In this document: piece after piece, positions 1 to 6,819 of the stretch
How the letters are laid out: the number at the start of each line of letters is the position of its first letter
Numbering within the stretch: position 1 is the first letter of the stretch
NCBI GenBank assembly: GCA_964368605.1
Contig: CAYJBP010000016.1
Location: 1-32,280 of the forward strand
Source: CAYJBP01 sp964368605
Lineage (GTDB): Bacteria; Bacillota; Dehalobacteriia; UBA4068
Direction of reading: 5' to 3'
DNA: 32,280 nucleotides
Program-made: the position numbers and the translations under genes
Notes under the pieces: model-generated
Seen by the model: only the letters and a program-made list of their open reading frames with translations
Database searches by the model: none
What the model was told of the DNA's origin: nothing

Positions 1-529
1 CGGCAGACGCCCCCTGTTGAGCAGGCGCTGCCTGTTGAGCAGGTTGTGCCTGTTGGGCAGGTTGTGCAGCAGGGGTTGCGGTATTATCTGCCGCAGCAGT
101 GGTATTTGCCACTACGGGGGCAGGTTTATCTTCGGTAATTATTGGCGCAGCGGCTGCCGGCGCCTCGGTTTTAGTTGCCGCTTCCGCAGGAGTTGTGGCG
201 GCCGCTTTAGGGGCGGCATTTTCTGCTGGCGCTTGGCTTGTGGTTTTGGCCGATTCCTGCTGATCTTGGCCTGCGCTATTGGCAATGCTTAGCTCATTAT
301 CTTGCTCGGCGACCACTTCCGATTTAGGAATACGCTTAATACGGGGCACAAAATTTTGCCCCCCGCCCTTTGCTCCTAATTGTTGACGCAAAAGTTCTGC
401 ATCCTTATCATTGATGCTGCTCATATGGCTTTTGATATTAGCTACCCCATTATCCTGCAGCTTTTTAATGATATCCTTGCTTTCTGCCGAAAGCTCTTTA
501 GCCAATTCATATACTTTAATTTTTGCCAA
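1..529 (-). CDS. infB: Translation initiation factor IF-2, N-terminal part (runs off left edge)
   Basis: IF-2 is the GTPase that brings fMet-tRNA to the 30S subunit. Only the first ~176 codons are in the window. The protein opens with AKIKVYELAKELSAESKD, the usual IF-2 N-terminal helical domain, followed by an Ala/Pro/Gln/Thr-rich low-complexity linker that includes the short repeat PAQQAQPAQQAAPAQQ at the edge; such a linker normally precedes the G domain, which lies outside. The chosen start is TTG at 529-527, because AAGGAG sits 9 bases upstream of it and the nearest ATG is out of frame. It is the last visible gene of the rimP-nusA-ylxR-ylxQ-infB order, 32 bases after ylxQ. The identification rests on the N-terminal motif plus gene order. 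Confidence 0.93.
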   Translation of the reverse strand, partial: MAKIKVYELAKELSAESKDIIKKLQDNGVANIKSHMSSINDKDAELLRQQLGAKGGGQNFVPRIKRIPKSEVVAEQDNELSIANSAGQDQQESAKTTSQAPAENAAPKAAATTPAEAATKTEAPAAAAPIITEDKPAPVVANTTAAADNTATPAAQPAQQAQPAQQAAPAQQGASA

Positions 530-561
530 ACCATTCAACTCCTTGTTTGCACTTTACAAAT

Positions 562-897
562 TTATTCGCTGGGCTGTTCTAACTTTTTTAATATTGCCTT
601 GGTAAAACCGGCATCGGTTAAGGCAATAGCACCACGTCGGCTTTTGCCGACAATTAAACCTAAATCATATTTATCCGGCCAATATAGCAGGGGGATATTT
701 TGTTTTTCGGCTAAAAAAGTGATTTTTTTCTTAATATCATTGCCACTGTTTTCGGCCAAAATCATTAGGCAGGCTTTGCCATTTTTAAGGGCATTTTCGG
801 CCGCTAAATCGCCGGCGGCAATTTTGCCGGCCTTTTGGGCTATGCCTAAATAATTGGCAATATCTTTTTGATTAGTATTTAGCTGATATACCTGCAT
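562..897 (-). CDS. ylxQ: YlxQ, L7Ae-family RNA-binding protein
   Basis: A 111-residue protein of the L7Ae/L30e fold, which binds kink-turn-type RNA; its exact role in Firmicutes is poorly defined. Visible hallmarks are the N-terminal YLGIAQKAGKIAAGDLA segment, the central ACLMILAENSG strand-loop and the C-terminal GKSRRGAIALTDAGF segment. Length matches the usual ~100 residues. The ylxR stop and the ylxQ start overlap by one base (TAATG), and GAGG sits 4 bases before the ATG, so the two are translationally coupled. The position between ylxR and infB is the conserved Firmicutes arrangement and supports the call. Confidence 0.93.
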   Translation of the reverse strand: MQVYQLNTNQKDIANYLGIAQKAGKIAAGDLAAENALKNGKACLMILAENSGNDIKKKITFLAEKQNIPLLYWPDKYDLGLIVGKSRRGAIALTDAGFTKAILKKLEQPSE

Positions 898-1163
898 TAT
901 TCCTCACCCATTATGGCCTGCTCGATGGACGGCCAATTTATATCCGGGCCCTTAACATTAAGGGCTCTTTCGATAGCTTTAATCTTTTTAGCTTTAATTA
1001 GGCATTGCTGATTATAGCAAATATAGGCACCTCGGCCGGGCTTTTTGCCGGTTTTATCGGCATCTACCAAGCTATTTTCCTGATAAACTACCCTTAATAA
1101 TTGCCGTTTATCTTGCATAAGGCGGCAGGCAATGCACATTCTTTGCGGTACTTTTTTGTTCAC
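897..1163 (-). CDS. ylxR: YlxR/RnpM family RNA-binding protein (DUF448)
   Basis: An 88-residue basic protein. It shows the family signature: RMCIACRLMQDKRQLLRVV near residues 8-26 and GKKPGRGAYICYNQQC near residues 39-54. YlxR of Bacillus has been described as a nucleoid/RNA-binding regulator and as an RNase P modulator (RnpM); that is family knowledge, not visible here. The start is GTG at 1163, chosen because AGGAG lies 7 bases upstream. It lies 14 bases after nusA and overlaps the start of ylxQ, so it is cotranscribed with both. Confidence 0.93.
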   Translation of the reverse strand: MNKKVPQRMCIACRLMQDKRQLLRVVYQENSLVDADKTGKKPGRGAYICYNQQCLIKAKKIKAIERALNVKGPDINWPSIEQAIMGEE

Positions 1164-1177
1164 GATTTATCTCCTAA

Positions 1178-2311
1178 TTAAAGGGTTTCTGTTTCGCCTA
1201 GATTATCCTCGTCGATATCATCGATTAAGGCAACTTGCTCTACCAATTCAAAATCGTCGGCTTCGTCTTGCCATAGAGCCTTAGCTTGGCTTTCGCTTTT
1301 AATATCGATTTTCCAGCCGGTAAGCCTGGCCGAAAGACGGGCATTTTGACCTTCTTTACCGATAGCCAAAGATAATTGATGATCGGGCACAACTACCTTG
1401 GCAAATTTATCTTGATCGCTGGTTTCGACGCTGATAACCTTAGCCGGAGCCAGGGCATTGCTGATATAGTTGGCCATATTTTCCTCAAAGTGGATAACTT
1501 CGATTTTTTCGCCGGCCAATTCATTAACAATAGCCTGGATACGCATGCCTTTAGCACCAACGCAAGCGCCAACGGGATCGACATTTTCATTATTGCTGCT
1601 AACAGCAATTTTGGCGCGATAACCGGGCTCGCGGACAATCGATTTAATTTCAACCGTGCCATCATAAACTTCGGGCACTTCATTTTCCAGCAAGCGTTTA
1701 AGCAGGCCGGGATGGCTGCGCGAAACCATAATTTGCGGGCCTTTGGCGGTTTTACGAACTTCCAGCACATAAACCTTAATCCGATCGCCAATATTATAAT
1801 CTTCACGGGCTATTTGCTCCGGCGGTGCTAATAAGGCCTCGGTGGAGCCTAAATCGATAAAAACATTTTTATTTTCTTTACGCAAAACGGTGGCTGTAAT
1901 AATTTCGTCTTTGCGGGTAGCAAACTGATCATAAACCAGATTACGCTCGGCCTCTCTTATTCTTTGCACCACCACATGCTTGGCAGTTTGGGCAGCAATG
2001 CGGCCAAAAGAGCGGGGGGTAACTTCGGATTCAAACATATCGCCAATTTCAAATTCCGGATCAAAATCACGGGCAAAGGCTAAAGAAACCTGATTATTAT
2101 CGTCCTCAACCTCGGCTACAACCTCTTTACGGTAAAAAACATGGATATCGCCTTCTTTAGGGTTAATTTCAACCCTAACATTTTGCGATGCCCCATAATT
2201 TTTTTTATAGGCCGAAATCAAAGCCGCTTCTAAAGCTTCTAATATAACGGCAACCTCGATACCACGTTCTTTTTCCAAATCTCTTAGTGCTTCAATGAAT
2301 TCAGAATTCAT
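1178..2311 (-). CDS. nusA: Transcription termination/antitermination factor NusA
   Basis: NusA binds RNA polymerase and nascent RNA to control pausing and intrinsic termination. The 377-residue length matches the short Firmicutes form without the C-terminal acidic repeats. The N-terminal RNAP-binding domain (about 1-125) starts MNSEFIEALRDLEKERGIE. An S1 domain follows at about 135-200 (DEIITATVLRKENKNVFIDL), then tandem KH domains with GAKG (in PVGACVGAKGMRIQAIVNEL) and GKEG (in LAIGKEGQNARLSARLTGW). A short acidic tail closes the protein. AAGGAG precedes the ATG by about 8 bases. It lies 48 bases after rimP in the classic operon order. The leader hairpin before rimP may make expression sensitive to NusA itself. 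Confidence 0.97.
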   Translation of the reverse strand: MNSEFIEALRDLEKERGIEVAVILEALEAALISAYKKNYGASQNVRVEINPKEGDIHVFYRKEVVAEVEDDNNQVSLAFARDFDPEFEIGDMFESEVTPRSFGRIAAQTAKHVVVQRIREAERNLVYDQFATRKDEIITATVLRKENKNVFIDLGSTEALLAPPEQIAREDYNIGDRIKVYVLEVRKTAKGPQIMVSRSHPGLLKRLLENEVPEVYDGTVEIKSIVREPGYRAKIAVSSNNENVDPVGACVGAKGMRIQAIVNELAGEKIEVIHFEENMANYISNALAPAKVISVETSDQDKFAKVVVPDHQLSLAIGKEGQNARLSARLTGWKIDIKSESQAKALWQDEADDFELVEQVALIDDIDEDNLGETETL

Positions 2312-2359
2312 GCTTTTCTCTCCTTAACTAAAATTGGGAATTATTTATTTAAGATTATT

Positions 2360-2845
2360 TTAAAACAAAGGTGCTAAATTAACTTTAGCAATGGTAGCTG
2401 CGGCAAAGCTTAGCTGCCCATTTTCGGTTTCGATAATAATAGATTCATCAACTAAGCCAACCAATTCGCCAAAAAACTCTTTAACCCCATCTTGGGGCGC
2501 ATATAATTTAACGGCAACCCTTTGGCCACTAAAGCGGCTAAAATCGCTTTCTCGCCGCAAAGCTCTTTCCAAGCCGGGCGAGGAAATCTCCAAAAAGTAA
2601 TTTTCGTCGATGGGATCATTTTCGTCTAGAGCCAGGCTAACCAATTCACTAAGTTGTTGACATAAATCATGATCGACGGCAATTTCCCGATCGATATAAA
2701 TACGCAAATAGCGATTAGAGGCCTCTAAAACATATTCTACATCAATTAATTCGCAGGCACATTGTAAAGCCAGCGGTTCTACCATAGCAAAAATTTGTTT
2801 TTCCAGGGCATTAAAATCGATGGTTATTTTTTTCTTCTTAGCCAT
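2360..2845 (-). CDS. rimP: Ribosome maturation factor RimP
   Basis: RimP assists 30S subunit maturation. The 161-residue protein has the family core CELIDVEYVLEASNRYLRI (about 30-48), DHDLCQQLSELVSLALDE (about 58-75) and LEISSPGLERALRRESDFSRF (about 85-105), then a C-terminal SH3-like domain with VAVKLY and GELVGL. The N terminus is a short lysine-rich extension (MAKKKKITIDF). The ATG is preceded by GTGAGG. It is the first gene of the nusA operon, directly behind the leader promoter and hairpin at 2855-2941. Confidence 0.95.
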   Translation of the reverse strand: MAKKKKITIDFNALEKQIFAMVEPLALQCACELIDVEYVLEASNRYLRIYIDREIAVDHDLCQQLSELVSLALDENDPIDENYFLEISSPGLERALRRESDFSRFSGQRVAVKLYAPQDGVKEFFGELVGLVDESIIIETENGQLSFAAATIAKVNLAPLF

Positions 2846-2854
2846 AAAACCTCA

Positions 2855-2883
2855 CAAAATAAAAAGTGGGTTTATACCCACTT
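2855..2883 (-). terminator. Leader terminator-like hairpin (attenuator) upstream of rimP-nusA
   Basis: On the minus strand, arms AAGTGGGT and ACCCACTT pair perfectly around a 4-base loop and are followed at once by TTTTTATTTT. This has the form of an intrinsic terminator, but it sits between the operon promoter (2913-2941) and the rimP start at 2845, so it would stop or attenuate the rimP-nusA transcript. In Bacillus subtilis the nusA operon is autoregulated through a NusA-dependent terminator in its leader; the analogy is my inference. Confidence 0.7.
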
Positions 2884-2912
2884 CACAGCTAGCAACATAG
2901 TAATACTTAATA

Positions 2913-2941
2913 AGTATAACATAGTTGTTTGGCAAATGCAA
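2913..2941 (-). promoter_or_regulatory. Sigma-A-type promoter of the rimP-nusA operon
   Basis: Minus-strand TTGCAT (2941-2936), a 17-base spacer, then TATACT (2918-2913). Transcription would begin about 20-25 bases before the leader hairpin and continue into rimP. The match is good but unproven. Confidence 0.55.
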
Positions 2942-2989
2942 ATGTTTTTATGATTTTTTTATTTTATATAGTACGATTGCAAAAATGCA

Positions 2990-3450
2990 AGCATAAAAAG
3001 CAGAGCCAAGGCGACAGGTTTTGCTAATAAGGATTAGCAAGCAAAGGTGATTGCGTTGGCGGCTTACAATAAGGTGTGTTTACGGAAAAATGCGAATACC
3101 CTAAAAGACTAACGAGCGGAGACAAGGAGTATGGCCAAAGCACCTACGTAATAAGACAACTTAATTAAACTAGCAAAAAGTAGTTGAAGCGGTATTTTGT
3201 ATTTGCCAGGTGGGGGCGGTTTTTGCCCCGTCTGGCAAATACAAAATAAAGGCCGCAATGTTCGAGGAACTAACAGCCACCAGGGATACGAGCTTCACAC
3301 GGTTTTGCCAAAAATACAGCGGCAGCAAAAGATTAAAATAATCCAGCTAATAATAGATAACTATATCCCAATTAGCGGAATGGTCAAGACCATTCCCTAC
3401 AAAACATAAACAAATCAAAAACGACCAAAGCCGGGCTGGGTTCGGATTAT
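2990..3450. repeat. Structured dispersed repeat type A, copy 1
   Basis: This non-coding stretch shares about 300 bases (roughly 3131-3440) with 11311-11580, judged by eye at around three-quarters identity. Shared landmarks in order: CACCTA...GAATAAGA-like start, AGTTGAAGCGGTATTTT, a long hairpin, CAATGTTCGAGGAACTAAC-like block, and a perfect 9-bp hairpin (GGAATGGTC, loop AA, GACCATTCC at 3377-3396) followed by CTACA. The long hairpin has arms 3194-3209 and 3232-3247 (16 bp perfect) with a further GC-rich inner stem. Copy 1 extends about 140 bases further upstream than copy 2 and there has another hairpin, TTGCTAAT/ATTAGCAA near 3022-3041. The stretch GAGCTTCACACGGTT (3290-3304) recalls the 3' strand of group II intron domain V, but no complete domain V and no reverse transcriptase gene were found. 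No protein is supported here. Confidence 0.6.
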
Positions 3451-3651
3451 ATCGGCGAGGCTAAGCCAACATAAACAAGAACAAAAAAACTTGCAACACA
3501 AAAAATAAAACAAACAAAAATATCCGCCAATAAACATAAATAACCTACACTCCAACTAACAACACGCAACAACAAACCCAAGCCAAACCCAAACAAGAAC
3601 ACCCCCTACCAATCCAAGCCCCCCCCAAAATCAAAACCCCAAAAAAAAATA

Positions 3652-3685
3652 TTTCAAGAAAAAAGGAGGGACATAATCCCTCCTC
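3652..3685 (-). terminator. Intrinsic terminator, minus strand
   Basis: Minus-strand arms GGAGGG and CCCTCC enclose a short AT-rich loop and are followed by TTTTTTCTT. It lies downstream of the ZIP transporter gene, beyond the type B repeat, and would be the end of that transcript. The 190 bases to its left (about 3465-3655) are A/C-rich and nearly G-free on the plus strand, with no gene. Confidence 0.6.
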
Positions 3686-3772
3686 CAAATAAACATAATC
3701 AATAATAAAATTATAGCCCTTCTTCTTTAATAATATAATATTCTATAATAATATATTATTCTATACGTTTGA

Positions 3773-3961
3773 GGGCTGTTTCGGCTGCGCCGAAAGCCGC
3801 CCGCTTTTAAGCCTTTTCCTTCTCTTCCACCTTTATCCTTAATCTTTAGGCCTCTTTCTTACCATTCTTGGTGGCTTAAAAGCCTTTAAAGCTTAAGACC
3901 TTGGGGGCGCTGCCCCCAAACCCCTGCAATTTTTTGTAAAAAATTGAGTAAAACTTTTTAC
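3773..3961 (-). repeat. Structured dispersed repeat type B, copy 1
   Basis: Copy 1 of an intergenic element also found at 18372-18520 and in part at 8085-8141. Reading the minus strand from the ZIP gene stop: AAAAAGTTTTACT, hairpin CAATTTTTT/AAAAAATTG (3927-3946), CAGGGG, hairpin TTGGGGGC/GCCCCCAA (3901-3919), GGTCTTAA, a purine-rich stretch with TTTTAAGCCA, then GGCTTAAAA and hairpin TTTCGGC/GCCGAAA (3779-3795). Stem sequences differ between copies in a pair-preserving way. It lies in the 3' untranslated region of the ZIP transporter gene. Confidence 0.75.
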
Positions 3962-3972
3962 TATTCCTTTGC

Positions 3973-4788
3973 TTAGCCCAGCATTACATCCAATAACATC
4001 ATTACCGTAAAACCACCAATTATACCCATCGTCGCAAAATATGGATGAACTTCCTTATCCCTTTGACTTTCAGGTATCAACTCATGCACAGCCACCAATA
4101 TCATCGCGCCTGCCGCAAAAGCCAAGGAAAATGGCAGTATTTTTTCAATATATACCACCAATAATGCCCCTATAACCCCTGCCAATGGCTCTGCCATCCC
4201 CGATGACTGACCCAATAAAAAACTCTTGCGCCGCGAATACCCTTCTCGCCTCAATGGCAAAGATACCGCCGCACCCTCCGGAAAATTCTGTAAACCAATT
4301 CCCACCGCTATCGAAATCGCTCCCATCAATGCCTCCGGGCTTAATTGTGTATTATAAAGAGCCCCAAAAGCCACCCCTACCGCTAAACCCTCGGGAATAT
4401 TATGTAAGGTTATCGAAAGCACCAGCATTATCGCCCTGTTTAACTTCTCATTTGCTACCTTGCCACTTTGAGCATTTGCTTTAAGCTGATTATAACGCAC
4501 AATCCGATCCGAAATATAAATAAAAATTGCTCCGCATAAAAAACCAGCCGAAGCAACCAGCCACGGCGGACTGCTCAATGTAGCCTCTGCTCGCTCTATC
4601 GCCGGCTGCAATAATGACCAAAAACTTGCAGCTATCATTACACCGGCTGCAAAACCCAATAGCAAATTCATCAGCTTTTGGCTAGGCTGCTTAAAAAACA
4701 CCACCATAGCCGCACCGCAAGCAGTTAAAGCCCAGGTACCCAGCGTTGCCAACAAGGCCATCAATACTACATTATTAATAAATATCAC
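3973..4788 (-). CDS. ZIP-family divalent metal transporter (GufA/ZupT type)
   Basis: A polytopic membrane protein of about 271 residues with roughly eight hydrophobic segments, importing Zn2+ or other divalent metals in this family. Diagnostic motifs, numbered from the GTG at 4788, are HNIPEG (129-134), QNFPEG (167-172), the Glu in GMAEP (200) and VHELIPE (234-240), which form the transport site in ZIP proteins. The loop at about 100-118 (KANAQSGKVANEKLN) is short and lacks a His-rich metal sensor. The start is uncertain: AGGAGG abuts the GTG at 4788 with no spacing, the nearest ATG is out of frame and stops at once, an ATT at 4779 has ideal spacing, and the first in-frame ATG is at 4761. It is a single-gene unit. 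Substrate cannot be told from sequence. Confidence 0.88.
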   Translation of the reverse strand: MIFINNVVLMALLATLGTWALTACGAAMVVFFKQPSQKLMNLLLGFAAGVMIAASFWSLLQPAIERAEATLSSPPWLVASAGFLCGAIFIYISDRIVRYNQLKANAQSGKVANEKLNRAIMLVLSITLHNIPEGLAVGVAFGALYNTQLSPEALMGAISIAVGIGLQNFPEGAAVSLPLRREGYSRRKSFLLGQSSGMAEPLAGVIGALLVVYIEKILPFSLAFAAGAMILVAVHELIPESQRDKEVHPYFATMGIIGGFTVMMLLDVMLG

Positions 4789-4936
4789 CTCCTAAACCAG
4801 TTTATGATACCCTCTGTTTTTGCGTGCTTGCCCCTCTAAAAATCAATAAAAGAATTTGTATTTTTTTTATTAAAAACGAGATTTTTCGCATAATATATGT
4901 TATAATAAATAAAAAGCGTATTTATTAGAGGATTAT

Positions 4937-5887
4937 ATGAAAAAACAATTACTTATCTCTCTCTTCCTTACCCTGGCTTGTATCATGCTTCTTGTTATTA
5001 TCCGCAATCAAAGCCTAGCCATGGCCGCCCCGCCCCTTGCGCAAGATTCCAACCGCGATTACATAGTAGCCTCTACCCTAGCCGCCCCCTCCCCTCCCCC
5101 GGCTGTAACCACTGCTACTAACAATCAAGCAGCTTCAACGCCAAATCAATCAACCACAAACACCGAGCAGCCCGAAGCAGAAGCTTTGCCTGACGCTACC
5201 ACCGATTTAGAGCTAAGCGAGCCGCCTGTTGCCACCCAGGTAGATGCCTTAACCAATCTGCCTGCCATCCCCGAAAATGCTCCTGTTATTGCCTTCACCT
5301 TTGATGATGGGCCCAGCGCCACCCATACGCCCCAGCTTTTGGCCGGTCTTAAAGAACGCAATGTTCAAGCCAGCTTCTTTGTGTTGGGTAATAGAGCCGA
5401 GCTTTATCCGGAAATTATTCTCCAAATTGTCCAAGATGGCCATACTTTAGGCAATCATGGCTATGATCATCAAGATGCCTTTACCGATTTAGATATCTAT
5501 CAACTAAATGCGCAGGTAGGCGGCACAAATGAAATTTTGCAGCAGATAATTGGCCACAGTCCTCCTCAAATGGTGCGTCCCCCCTATGGTGCTATCGACG
5601 AGCAAAGCGCTATCGATACCAATATGGCGGTAATGATGTGGAATATCGACCCGCGCGACTGGGATTGCCGCAATGCAGATCAAGTATATAATCATATCCT
5701 CGATTATGCTGTTGATGGCGGCATTATTGTGCTTCATGATATTTTTCCCGAAACGGTGGAGGCCAGCTTACGTGCCATCGATACCCTTAAAGAACAAGGC
5801 TGGGCTATCGTAAACCTAGAGCAATTATATGCTCATCATAATAAAGCCCTGGTACCTGGCAGTATTTATCGTGGCCCTTTGGAATAG
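4937..5887 (+). CDS. Exported polysaccharide deacetylase (NodB domain)
   Basis: A 316-residue protein that probably removes N-acetyl groups from peptidoglycan or another wall glycan, outside the membrane. A lysine start and a hydrophobic segment (about 5-30) give a signal peptide or anchor; residues about 31-110 are a Pro/Thr/Ala-rich linker. The NodB domain has all five motifs: TFDDGPS (121-127), metal-binding HGYDH (174-178), RPPYG (214-218), DPRDWD (238-243) and IIVLHD (263-268), so it looks active. AGAGGA precedes the ATG, and a TATAAT at 4901-4906 may be the -10 box. It is monocistronic and ends at a symmetric terminator shared with the convergent gene. Confidence 0.9.
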   Translation: MKKQLLISLFLTLACIMLLVIIRNQSLAMAAPPLAQDSNRDYIVASTLAAPSPPPAVTTATNNQAASTPNQSTTNTEQPEAEALPDATTDLELSEPPVATQVDALTNLPAIPENAPVIAFTFDDGPSATHTPQLLAGLKERNVQASFFVLGNRAELYPEIILQIVQDGHTLGNHGYDHQDAFTDLDIYQLNAQVGGTNEILQQIIGHSPPQMVRPPYGAIDEQSAIDTNMAVMMWNIDPRDWDCRNADQVYNHILDYAVDGGIIVLHDIFPETVEASLRAIDTLKEQGWAIVNLEQLYAHHNKALVPGSIYRGPLE

Positions 5888-5906
5888 CAAAAACATATCC
5901 ATATAC

Positions 5907-5938
5907 AAAAAAATAAGCCCCAAAAGGCTTATTTTTTT
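5907..5938. terminator. Bidirectional intrinsic terminator
   Basis: Perfect 13-bp inverted repeat, AAAAAAATAAGCC and GGCTTATTTTTTT, around a 6-base loop. It lies between two convergent genes (ends 5887 and 5968) and has U-runs in both directions, so it serves both. Confidence 0.9.
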
Positions 5939-5967
5939 ATTATCCTAATAAAAGATAATCACAATTT

Positions 5968-6696
5968 TTATAATGGGGCAGTGATAATCATTTCCTGATT
6001 AAAGTTATCAAAGCTGTTTTTTATTAGCAGGCTTACCGAGGGATTTTCATTGGCTATGGCAGCTATTTCCGCCTGTTTAATAAATTCTCCTTTTTGATCT
6101 AGCCATAAAGTTATCTTAATATCTCTAAAATATTGGTCAATCCAGGTATTGGCCATAATTGGCTCAAAACTGATTATTTGCCTAATTTGGCCATCTATTT
6201 CTTCTTTTCCTAAATAGCTGGCTGCGCCGATTTGTCTAAAATTAAAATTTATTTGGGGGCTAATTTCGTTTAATAAGGCAACGGCATCGGCAAAATCGGC
6301 ATTATCGATTTGCCGCCAGCTTAAATTTAGGGCGCTTTGCTGGTAAATACTATTATCTACAAAATAAATATTAACCGCACTGCCCAAAACCTCGCCACTA
6401 ATATGATGATTAGCACCGCTTACCCTACCCTGCAAATCACAAAAAAGACGGCTTGCCCCATCTAAATATATGGTAGATTGGGTGGTAAAACTATAGGTTT
6501 GAGCATCAAAGGTATTATTTAAGGCATTTTGAACTGTATCTTCTTTTAATTCAAAATTATTTGTCATTAAATATGTAGCAATAATGCCAATAATTATTAA
6601 AATAAACATGCCTATAAACAATAGTTTTAATTGTTTTTTGGTAAATTGAGGCAAAGGCGATTTAGTGCCTGATTTACGATTTTTTTTAACAAACAT
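5968..6696 (-). CDS. Membrane-anchored protein of unknown function
   Basis: I do not recognise a specific family. The 242 residues have a short basic cytoplasmic start (MFVKKNRKSGTKSPLPQFTK), one strong transmembrane helix (about 23-45, LKLLFIGMFILIIIGIIATY) and a ~195-residue outer part rich in alternating polar/hydrophobic beta-strand patterns, such as TQSTIYLDGASRLFCDLQG and INFNFRQIGAASYLGKEEID. This is reminiscent of LolA/LppX-like lipid-binding or DUF-type beta-barrel half-shells attached to the membrane, but that is a guess. There is no lipobox. AGGGGG precedes the ATG, and a divergent promoter region is shared with the hpt gene. Confidence 0.75.
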   Translation of the reverse strand: MFVKKNRKSGTKSPLPQFTKKQLKLLFIGMFILIIIGIIATYLMTNNFELKEDTVQNALNNTFDAQTYSFTTQSTIYLDGASRLFCDLQGRVSGANHHISGEVLGSAVNIYFVDNSIYQQSALNLSWRQIDNADFADAVALLNEISPQINFNFRQIGAASYLGKEEIDGQIRQIISFEPIMANTWIDQYFRDIKITLWLDQKGEFIKQAEIAAIANENPSVSLLIKNSFDNFNQEMIITAPL

Positions 6697-6717
6697 AAAA
6701 TTTCCCCCTAAATAATC

Positions 6718-6782
6718 TTGTATTATATTAATTAGTATGATAAAATAACTCGATTATGTCAAAATGTAAAAGGGTTTTACAT
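6718..6782. promoter_or_regulatory. Overlapping divergent promoters with palindrome
   Basis: For the plus-strand hpt gene: TTGTAT (6718-6723), 17 bases, TAAAAT (6741-6746). For the minus-strand gene: TTGACA (6762-6757), 17 bases, CATACT (6739-6734). The two cores interleave, so RNA polymerase binding should be mutually exclusive. A perfect inverted repeat, ATGTAAAA and TTTTACAT around GGG (6764-6782), sits next to the minus-strand -35 box and could be an operator or a hairpin at the start of the hpt mRNA. Confidence 0.5.
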
Positions 6783-6819
6783 AACAATCAAGAATATTGA
6801 AACAAGGAGGTATGGCAGA

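Noticed and set aside
17..292. Plus-strand open frame rich in Cys/Gly/Arg
   Set aside because: It is antisense to the Ala/Pro/Gln-rich linker of infB, whose N-terminal motif and gene order are clear.
380..853. Plus-strand open frame of 157 codons
   Set aside because: It lies antisense to infB and ylxQ and has no family resemblance or ribosome binding site.
3197..3409. Small plus-strand open frame with a Gly-rich start
   Set aside because: It is inside the type A repeat and covers its hairpin; the second copy does not keep the frame.
3428..3475. tRNA-like GGGTTCGGATTATATC segment
   Set aside because: No cloverleaf can be formed around it; no acceptor or anticodon stem was found.
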